Shown: positions 53,627 to 59,799 of the stretch, piece by piece | How positions within the stretch are numbered: the first letter of the stretch is position 1 | How the letters are laid out: each line of letters begins with the position of its first letter | Origin: Streptomyces olivaceoviridis | GTDB taxonomy: Bacteria; Actinomycetota; Actinomycetes; Streptomycetales; Streptomycetaceae | NCBI RefSeq assembly: GCF_014650115.1 | Contig: NZ_BMUI01000038.1 | Location: 1 to 59,799, forward strand | Direction: 5' to 3' | Length of the DNA stretch: 59,799 nucleotides | Translations under genes and position numbers: made by a program | Notes under the pieces: model-generated | Databases searched by the model: none | Told to the model about the DNA's origin: nothing | Seen by the model: only the letters and a program-made list of their open reading frames with translations

Positions 53627-54691
53627 ATGCCCGCCAGCACAGTGACCAAACGCAGCAGGTCCCGGATCACCGGCGCGGCGGCCCTGGCCGTCGGCGCCTC
53701 GCTCGTGCTCGCCGCCTGCGGCAGCACCAAGGACACCGCGAGCGCGGGAAGCGGCGGCACCGGCAAGGTCGGCGTGATCCTGCCGCTGCTGACCTCGCCG
53801 TTCTGGCAGTCGTACAACGACTACGTGCCCAAGATGGCCAAGTCCGAGGGCGTCGAGGTGCTGAAGACGGTCAACTCCAACAGCGACCCCTCGCAGCAGA
53901 TCACCGACATCGACAACGAACTCAACCAGGGCGTCAAGGGACTGGTCGTCGCCCCGCTGGACAGCGCCGCCATCCAGGCCGGACTCGACCAGGCCGAACG
54001 CAAGGGCGTGCCGGTCGTCGCCGTGGACGTCGCACCCGACAAGGGCAAGGTCGCCATGGTCGTGCGCGCCGACAACGTCGCCTACGGCAAGAAGGCCTGC
54101 GACTACCTCGGGCAGCACGTGAGCAGCGGCAAGGTCGTGCAGATCATGGGCGACCTGGCCTCGGTCAACGGCCGCGACCGGTCCGAGGCGTTCCGGTCCT
54201 GCGTGAAGGAGAAGTACCCCAGGCTCAAGGTGCTGGAGATCCCCGCCAAGTGGGAGTCCGACACGGCCGCCGCCAAGCTCGACACCCTCCTCAACGCCAA
54301 CCCCGACATCAAGGGCATCTACCTCCAGGCGGGCGGTGTCTACCTCGCCCCGACCCTCCAGACCCTGAAGTCGAAGAACATGCTCAAGGCGGCCGGGCAG
54401 AAGGGGCACATCGCGATCGTCTCCAACGACGGCATCCCGCAGGAGTACGAGGCCATCCGCAAGGGCCAGATCGACGCCACCGTCTCCCAGCCGGCCGACG
54501 CCTACGCCAAGTACGGCCTGTACTACATCAAGGCGGCGATGGAGGGGAAGAAGTTCAGGCCCGGCCCGACCGACCACGACTCCACGATCGTCAAGCTGCC
54601 CAGCGGCATCCTGGAGGACCAGCTGCCCGCCCCGCTGGTCACCAAGGACAACGTCGACGACCCCAAGCTGTGGGGCAACACGGTCCGATGA
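53627..54691 (+). CDS. Sugar-binding lipoprotein of an ABC importer (periplasmic-binding family 4)
   Basis: A 354-residue lipoprotein with the lipobox cysteine in LVLAACGS. The family-4 binding fold begins VGVILPLLTSPFWQSYNDYV, followed by NSNSDPSQQITDIDNEL. This is the ribose/galactose-type substrate-binding protein; with fuconate dehydratase downstream, L-fucose or a fucosyl compound is the likely ligand. GAGGAG precedes the ATG at 53627. Its TGA overlaps the ATG of the ATPase gene. Confidence 0.92.
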   Translation: MPASTVTKRSRSRITGAAALAVGASLVLAACGSTKDTASAGSGGTGKVGVILPLLTSPFWQSYNDYVPKMAKSEGVEVLKTVNSNSDPSQQITDIDNELNQGVKGLVVAPLDSAAIQAGLDQAERKGVPVVAVDVAPDKGKVAMVVRADNVAYGKKACDYLGQHVSSGKVVQIMGDLASVNGRDRSEAFRSCVKEKYPRLKVLEIPAKWESDTAAAKLDTLLNANPDIKGIYLQAGGVYLAPTLQTLKSKNMLKAAGQKGHIAIVSNDGIPQEYEAIRKGQIDATVSQPADAYAKYGLYYIKAAMEGKKFRPGPTDHDSTIVKLPSGILEDQLPAPLVTKDNVDDPKLWGNTVR

Positions 54692-54739
54692 GCCACGGTC
54701 CGATGAACCACGGTCCGCAGAGCCACGGTCCGATGAGCG
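54680..54739 (+). repeat. 15-bp tandem repeat spanning the SBP stop and the ATPase start
   Basis: Four units of ACGGTCCGATGAGCC (with changes in units 2-4) start at 54680, 54695, 54710 and 54725. They hold the binding-protein stop codon and three in-frame ATG codons (54688, 54703, 54733), giving the ATPase an N-terminus of SHGP repeats. Unit gain or loss would keep the frame. Confidence 0.8.
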
Positions 54740-56241
54740 CCCCGCCCGTCGACGTCACACCGCTGGTCGAAGCCACGGACATCGTCAAGCGGTACGGTCC
54801 CACGGTCGCCCTGGCCGACGGCCGGCTCACCGTGCTGCCCGGCGAGTCCCACGCCCTCGTCGGCCGCAACGGCGCCGGCAAATCCACCCTGGTGACCATC
54901 CTCACCGGCCTCCAGGCCCCGGACGCGGGCACCGTCCGCTTCGACGGCGAGAGCGCGCCCCCGCTCGCCGACCGGGACGCCTGGCGCCGCAAGGTCGCCT
55001 GCGTGTACCAGAAGCCCACCGTCGTACCGGAGCTGACGGTCGCGGAGAACCTCTTCCTCAACCGGCAGCCGCGGGCACGCGGGCTGATCAGCTGGCGCCG
55101 GCTGCGCACCGAGGCCGCCGACCTCCTCGCCACCTGGGACGTCCACGTCGACCCGGAGGCCCGTACCGCCGAACTCAAGGTCGAGGACCGCCAGATGGTG
55201 GAGATCGCCCGCGCGCTGAGCTTCGGTGCCCGGTTCATCGTGCTGGACGAACCCACCGCCCAGCTCGACAACCGGGAGATCGAGCGGCTGTTCAGCCGGA
55301 TGCGGGCGCTCCAGGACTCCGGGGTGACCTTCCTGTTCATCTCGCACCACCTGCAAGAGGTCTACGAGGTCTGCCAGACGGTCACCGTGCTGCGGGACGC
55401 CCGCTGGATCACGACGGCCCCCGTCGCCGAGCTGCCCAGGTCGGCCCTGGTGGAGGCCATGGCGGGGGAGTCGATCGCCGAGCACGCGCGGTCGCGCGGC
55501 ACGGTGACCGGCACCGCCCCGGTCGTGCTCGACGTGCGCGGCCTGACCTCCACCACGTACGACGACATCGACCTCACCGTCCGCCGCGGTGAGGTCGTGG
55601 GACTCGCCGGGATCAGCGGCAGCGGCAAGATCGAGCTGGCCGAGACCCTCGCCGGACTGCACACCCCGGCCGGCGGATCGGCCCTGCTCGAAGAGGAGCC
55701 GCTGCCGTTCGGCGACGTGCGGGCGGCCCTGGACGCGGGCGTCGGCTGTGTGCCCCGCGACCGGCACGAGCAGGGCCTCGTCCCCGGCATGACCGTCGGC
55801 GACAACACCACCCTGAGCGTCCTGGACCGGCTCGGCCGCTTCGGGTTCGTCGGCACCGACCGCAGAAGTGCCTTCGCCACCGAGCTGATCGACCGCCTCG
55901 ACATCCACACCGAGGGCCCCGGACAGCCCGTCTCCGACCTGTCCGGCGGCAACGCGCAGAAGGTCGTCATGGCCCGCGCCCTGGCCTCCGACCCCCGCCT
56001 GCTCGTCCTGATCAACCCGACGGCGGGCGTCGACGTGAAGTCCAAGGAGTCCCTGCTGGCCCGCATGGACAGCGCCCGCGAGGACGGCACGGCCGTACTC
56101 GTCGTCTCCGACGAACTCGACGACCTGCGGCGCTGCGACCGCGTCCTCGTCCTCTTCCACGGCCGCATCGTCGCCGAGCACCCGGCCGGCTGGCGCGACC
56201 ACGAGCTGATCGCCTCCATCGAAGGAGTGGACCATGGCTGA
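54688..56241 (+). CDS. Sugar ABC importer ATPase (two-domain, RbsA/MglA type)
   Basis: A 517-residue double ATPase. Domain 1 has Walker A GRNGAGKST and Walker B FIVLDEPT; its signature is degenerate (KVEDRQ). Domain 2 has Walker A GISGSGKIE, signature LSGGNAQKV, and a Walker B whose Glu is replaced (LINPT), as is typical of RbsA-type proteins with one weak site. The start overlaps the binding-protein stop; later ATGs in the repeat are possible. The permease gene overlaps its end by eight bases. It powers import through the permease. Confidence 0.94.
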   Translation: MSHGPMNHGPQSHGPMSAPPVDVTPLVEATDIVKRYGPTVALADGRLTVLPGESHALVGRNGAGKSTLVTILTGLQAPDAGTVRFDGESAPPLADRDAWRRKVACVYQKPTVVPELTVAENLFLNRQPRARGLISWRRLRTEAADLLATWDVHVDPEARTAELKVEDRQMVEIARALSFGARFIVLDEPTAQLDNREIERLFSRMRALQDSGVTFLFISHHLQEVYEVCQTVTVLRDARWITTAPVAELPRSALVEAMAGESIAEHARSRGTVTGTAPVVLDVRGLTSTTYDDIDLTVRRGEVVGLAGISGSGKIELAETLAGLHTPAGGSALLEEEPLPFGDVRAALDAGVGCVPRDRHEQGLVPGMTVGDNTTLSVLDRLGRFGFVGTDRRSAFATELIDRLDIHTEGPGQPVSDLSGGNAQKVVMARALASDPRLLVLINPTAGVDVKSKESLLARMDSAREDGTAVLVVSDELDDLRRCDRVLVLFHGRIVAEHPAGWRDHELIASIEGVDHG

Positions 56242-57259
56242 CACCAAGGCCCCGCCGCTCACCTCGCCCCGCCTGCCCGACCAGCGGGCCGCCCGGGCCG
56301 TGCTGCTCCGCCGCGCCCGCGAACTGGCGCTGGTACCGGCCCTGTTGCTGCTCATGGTGCTGGGCGCGGTGGTCAACGACTCGTTCCTCACCGAACGGAA
56401 CCTGATCTCGATCCTGGGCGCGTCGGCCGCCCTCGCCATGGTGGTGCTCGCCGAGTCGCTGGTGCTCATCACCGGCAAGTTCGACCTGTCCCTGGAGTCG
56501 GTCGTCGGCATCGCGCCCGCTCTCGGGGCGCTCCTCGTCCTGCCCTCGGCGCAGGCCGGCTGGGGCACCGGGTTCCCGGCGCCGGTCGCCCTGCTCGCGA
56601 TCCTCGTCGCGGGCGCGGCCGTCGGCGCCTTCAACGGCGTCCTGGTCGTGAAGTTCAAGCTCAACGCGTTCATCGTGACCCTCGCGATGCTCATCGTGCT
56701 GCGCGGGCTGCTGGTCGGCGCCACCAAGGGCAAGACCCTGTTCGGCATGCCCGACAGCTTCTCCTCGCTGGCCACCACCACCTTCCTCGACGTCCCGATG
56801 TCGGTGTGGCTGGCCGCCGTCGCCTTCGCCGTCACCGGAGGCGTGCTGAAGTACCACCGGGTCGGCCGCGCGCTGTACGCCATCGGTGGCAACGCGGAAG
56901 CCGCCCGCGCCGCGGGCATCCGCGTGGAGCGCGTGATGCTCGGGGTGTTCGTCGTCGCCGGTGTCCTCGCCTCCGTCGGCGGCATCATGCAGACCGGCTA
57001 CGTCGGCGCGATCAGCGCCAACCAGGGCCAGAACATGATCTTCACCGTGTTCGCGGCGGCGGTGATCGGCGGCATCAGCCTGGACGGCGGCAAGGGCACC
57101 ATGTTCGGCGCCCTGACCGGTGTCCTCCTCCTGGGTGTCGTGCAGAACCTGCTCACCCTCGCCCAGGTGCCGTCGTTCTGGATCCAGGCCATCTACGGCG
57201 GGATCATCCTCGTCGCCCTGATGATCGCCCGTGTCACCACGGGCCGCGCTCAGGACTGA
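56234..57259 (+). CDS. Sugar ABC importer permease (RbsC type)
   Basis: A 341-residue membrane protein of about ten segments, with the branched-chain/ribose permease pattern: GKFDLSLESVVGI, KLNAFIVTLAMLIVLRGL, and YAIGGNAEAARAAGIRV as the ATPase-contact loop. It overlaps the ATPase gene by eight bases and is followed 35 bases later by the dehydratase. It forms the channel of the importer, probably as a homodimer. Confidence 0.94.
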   Translation: MADTKAPPLTSPRLPDQRAARAVLLRRARELALVPALLLLMVLGAVVNDSFLTERNLISILGASAALAMVVLAESLVLITGKFDLSLESVVGIAPALGALLVLPSAQAGWGTGFPAPVALLAILVAGAAVGAFNGVLVVKFKLNAFIVTLAMLIVLRGLLVGATKGKTLFGMPDSFSSLATTTFLDVPMSVWLAAVAFAVTGGVLKYHRVGRALYAIGGNAEAARAAGIRVERVMLGVFVVAGVLASVGGIMQTGYVGAISANQGQNMIFTVFAAAVIGGISLDGGKGTMFGALTGVLLLGVVQNLLTLAQVPSFWIQAIYGGIILVALMIARVTTGRAQD

Positions 57260-57294
57260 TGGACCGTCACCTTCTCCCGGCAGAAAGGACATCC

Positions 57295-58641
57295 GTGTCC
57301 GACGCTCCCGCCCGCGTCATCGCGGTCGACACCCACGACATCCGCTTCCCCACCTCGCGCGAGCTGGACGGCTCCGACGCGATGAACCCGGACCCCGACT
57401 ACTCGGCGGCCTATGTCGTCCTGCGCACCGACGCCGCCGACGGCCTGGAGGGACACGGATTCACCTTCACCATCGGGCGGGGCAACGACGTCCAGGTCGC
57501 CGCGATCGACGCACTGCGGGGCCATGTGCTGGGCCGCGACGTCGAGGAACTGTGCGCCGACCCCGGCTCGCTCTTCCGGGACCTGATCGGCGACAGCCAG
57601 CTGCGCTGGCTCGGCCCCGAGAAGGGCGTGATGCACATGGCGATCGGGGCCGTCGTCAACGCCGCCTGGGACCTCGCCGCCCGGCGGGCCGGCAAGCCCC
57701 TGTGGCAGCTGCTCGCCGACGCCGAACCCGAGTGGCTGGTCCGGCAGATCGACTTCCGGTACATCACCGACGCCCTCACCCCCGAGGAGGCCCTCGACCT
57801 GCTCAGGCGCGGCCGGGCGGGAGCCGAGGAGCGCCGGGCCCGGCTCCTGGAGCGCGGCTTCCCCGCCTACACCACCTCCCCGGGCTGGCTCGGCTACGAC
57901 GACGACAAGCTCGGCCGGCTCGCCACCCAGGCCGTAGCCGACGGCTTCCGGCAGATCAAGCTGAAGGTCGGCGCCGACCTCGACGACGACATCCGCCGCT
58001 GCCGGGTGGCCCGCGCCGTCGTCGGACCGGAGATCCGCCTGGCGGTCGACGCCAACCAGCGCTGGAACGTGGACGAGGCGATCCGCTGGACCAACGCCCT
58101 GGCCGAGTTCGGCCCGTACTGGATCGAGGAGCCCACCAGCCCCGACGACATCCTCGGCCACGCCGCCATCCGCCGTGCGGTCGGCCCCGTGAAGGTCGCC
58201 ACCGGCGAACACGTGCAGAACCGCATCGTGTTCAAGCAGATGCTCCAGGCCGGCGCCCTCGACATCGTGCAGATCGACGCGGCCCGCGTCGGCGGGGTCA
58301 ACGAGAACCTCGCCATCCTGCTGCTCGCCGCCAAGTTCGGCGTCCCCGTCTGCCCGCACGCCGGCGGGGTCGGCCTGTGCGAACTCGTCCAGCACCTGTC
58401 GATGTTCGACTACCTGGCCGTCTCCGGCAGCACCGAGGACCGGGTCATCGAGTACGTCGACCACCTCCACGAGCACTTCGTCACCCCGGTCGTCATCCGC
58501 GACGGCCACTACACGGCACCCACCGCGCCCGGTTTCTCCGCCGCCCTGCGCCCGGAGTCCCTCGCGCGCTACACGTTCCCCGGCGGCACCTACTGGGCCG
58601 CCGACCCCGACACCCAGAAGGGACGGGCTTCCCAATGCTGA
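57295..58641 (+). CDS. L-fuconate dehydratase-like enolase-superfamily enzyme
   Basis: A 448-residue enolase-superfamily protein with a complete active site: K222 and K224 (QIKLKVG), metal ligands D252 (VDANQRW), E278/E279 (IEEPT) and E305 (TGEHVQNR), and base H355 (CPHAGG). The residue set and length match L-fuconate dehydratase, which makes 2-keto-3-deoxy-fuconate. AAAGGA is five bases before the GTG at 57295; an ATG overlapping the permease stop is the alternative. An IS110 gene begins two bases after the stop, and the last residues (DPDTQKGRASQC) may come from the insertion. Confidence 0.88.
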   Translation: MSDAPARVIAVDTHDIRFPTSRELDGSDAMNPDPDYSAAYVVLRTDAADGLEGHGFTFTIGRGNDVQVAAIDALRGHVLGRDVEELCADPGSLFRDLIGDSQLRWLGPEKGVMHMAIGAVVNAAWDLAARRAGKPLWQLLADAEPEWLVRQIDFRYITDALTPEEALDLLRRGRAGAEERRARLLERGFPAYTTSPGWLGYDDDKLGRLATQAVADGFRQIKLKVGADLDDDIRRCRVARAVVGPEIRLAVDANQRWNVDEAIRWTNALAEFGPYWIEEPTSPDDILGHAAIRRAVGPVKVATGEHVQNRIVFKQMLQAGALDIVQIDAARVGGVNENLAILLLAAKFGVPVCPHAGGVGLCELVQHLSMFDYLAVSGSTEDRVIEYVDHLHEHFVTPVVIRDGHYTAPTAPGFSAALRPESLARYTFPGGTYWAADPDTQKGRASQC

Positions 58642-58643
58642 AG

Positions 58644-59799
58644 TCAAGCCGCCGCGGGCCCAGGGGGTGCAACTTGGTAGCACCGTCGGTCACGGATCAG
58701 GGCCCACAGAACATTGACGCGTCGGCGGGCGAGCGCGAGCACCGCCTGGACGTGGCGTTTTCCCTCGGCGCGTTTGCGGTCGTAGAACTTCCGCGAGTTG
58801 GGGTCGAACTGGATGCTGACCAGCGCGGACGTATAAAAGACGCGTTGCAGGCGCCGGTGGTAGCGCTGGGGCCGGTGGAGGTTGCCGCTGATCTTGCCGG
58901 AGTCGCGTGGTGCGGGGGTGACGCCGGCGAAGGCGGCGAGGCGGTCCGGGGTGGGGAAGGCGTCCAGGCTGCCGCCGATGCCGACGAGGAGTTCCGCGCC
59001 GAGGACGGCACCGATGCCGGGCATGGACTGGATCACTTCGGCGAGTTCGTGCTCGCGAAACCGGCCCTCGATGAGCTTGTCGGTCTCGGCGATCTTCTCG
59101 TTGAGGGCCATCACCTCCTTCGCGAGGGTGTGCACCATCGTCGCGATCGCGCTCTCGCCGGCGACAGCGGTGTGCTGCCGCTCGGCGGCCTCGGCGGCCC
59201 TGGCGGCGAGGGCCTCGGGATTGCGGGCCTTGCGGTTGCGCAGCCAGGTCGTCAGACGGGCACGGCCGGTGCGGCGGATCGCCGCCGGGGTCTGGTAGCC
59301 CGTAAGAAGCAGCAGAGCTCCGCTGGTGCCGATGTCCAAGGCCCGCTCCAGGGCCGGGAACATGCTGTTCAGCAGGCCCTTGAGCCGGTTGGTGGTGCGG
59401 GTACGGCCGGCCACCAGGTCGACGCGGCGCTCCGTCAGCAGCTTCAGCTCGATGCTCGCGTCGTCGCCGGGCCGGATCGGCTGCAGGTCGCGCCGTATGC
59501 GGGCCTGGTCGGCGATCACGGGGGCGTTCCGGGCGTCGGTCTTGCCCGCCCCGCGGTAGCTGTCGGAGGCGCGGTTGACCGCGATGCCGGGGAGGTAGAC
59601 GAGTTCCTGGCCGTGGTTGACCAGCAGGGCGATCAGCAGGCCGGGCCCACCGCCCGCCATGTCCAGCGCCCAGGTGACGTCCCGGCCGTCGGCGAGGTCC
59701 AGGACGTCGCCGATCAGTTTCAGCAATTCGGGTTCGTCGTCGGCCACCCGCCGCGACAGCGATGTCTCGCCCTCGCTGTCCAGGACCAGGCAGTGGTGG
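58644..59799 (-). CDS. IS110-family transposase (5' end outside the window)
   Basis: At least 384 codons of an IS110 transposase. The N-terminal DEDD-type part carries WALDMAGGGPGLLIALLVNHG and GKTDARNAPVIADQARI. The C-terminal Transposase_20 domain has IQSMPGIGAVLGAELL and FAGVTPAPRDSGKI with the catalytic serine region. Reading continues to the window edge without a stop, so the start lies beyond. The stop is two bases from the end of the dehydratase gene, so the element sits against or in the 3' end of the fuconate operon. Confidence 0.93.
   Translation of the reverse strand, partial: HHCLVLDSEGETSLSRRVADDEPELLKLIGDVLDLADGRDVTWALDMAGGGPGLLIALLVNHGQELVYLPGIAVNRASDSYRGAGKTDARNAPVIADQARIRRDLQPIRPGDDASIELKLLTERRVDLVAGRTRTTNRLKGLLNSMFPALERALDIGTSGALLLLTGYQTPAAIRRTGRARLTTWLRNRKARNPEALAARAAEAAERQHTAVAGESAIATMVHTLAKEVMALNEKIAETDKLIEGRFREHELAEVIQSMPGIGAVLGAELLVGIGGSLDAFPTPDRLAAFAGVTPAPRDSGKISGNLHRPQRYHRRLQRVFYTSALVSIQFDPNSRKFYDRKRAEGKRHVQAVLALARRRVNVLWALIRDRRCYQVAPPGPAAA

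Overview
The window has the composition and gene repertoire of a Streptomyces (or close relative) chromosome: very high GC, strong GC bias at third codon positions, GTG/TTG starts, leaderless genes with a TAnnnT box a few bases before the start codon, and typical actinomycete genes (actinobacterial GlgC and glycogen synthase, GH85/GH92/GH65 glycosidases, LytTR regulator, WS/DGAT). No rRNA, tRNA or CRISPR array was seen.

Layout. 0.4-8.7 kb: a secreted ricin-B lectin/beta-helix protein, a three-subunit molybdenum hydroxylase (2Fe-2S, FAD with extra 4Fe-4S, Mo subunits; PaoABC type) and a coupled GH65 phosphorylase. 8.8-16.1 kb: small metabolic and stress genes (methyltransferase-Nudix fusion, orphan LytTR response regulator, AHSA1 protein, winged-helix protein, isochorismatase-like hydrolase, degenerate SDR, glyoxalase), a broken NmrA-like gene and a SnoaL-like protein. 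16.2-16.7 kb: an IS630 transposase remnant. 16.8-19.8 kb: an ESX/WXG100-like module in which a papain-like protease gene overlaps a lipoprotein gene resembling chagasin-type (I42) cysteine-protease inhibitors; this looks like an effector-immunity pair. 19.8-23.1 kb: aldo/keto reductase, DUF2231-Rieske protein, YbdK-type carboxylate-amine ligase.

23.5-32.7 kb is a genomic island inserted in codon 10 of panD. The native panD 5' end, ten codons followed by a stop, lies at the left edge. A complete panD with a substitute promoter, leader and first codons lies at the right edge, and both edges share a 17-bp exact core. The cargo, all on the minus strand, is a ParA-type ATPase with an AlbA_2/ATP-binding protein, and a six-gene operon: a 3-TM protein of the Pycsar-effector (PycTM/DUF5706) type, a Crp/Fnr regulator with an intact cyclic-nucleotide pocket, a class III nucleotidyl cyclase with all catalytic residues, a large NTPase-like protein with a degenerate P-loop, and two small coupled proteins of unknown function. 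This looks like an expanded Pycsar-type anti-phage system. No integrase was found.

32.6-47.9 kb is core-like: panD, a GNAT protein, a proline-rich peptide, gnd, a three-domain cell-wall hydrolase, a DMT transporter with a long low-complexity tail, an Fe-S protein, glycogen synthase and glgC, a GH92 mannosidase, a WS/DGAT acyltransferase and an SDR with an inserted four-cysteine motif. 47.9-59.8 kb holds a degenerate HD-domain protein, a 57-residue peptide of unknown role, an amidase, a GH85 endo-beta-N-acetylglucosaminidase, and a FadR-regulated sugar ABC importer with L-fuconate dehydratase. An IS110 transposase gene starts 2 nt after the dehydratase and runs off the window. GH92, GH85 and the fuconate pathway together suggest use of N-glycan-type oligosaccharides.
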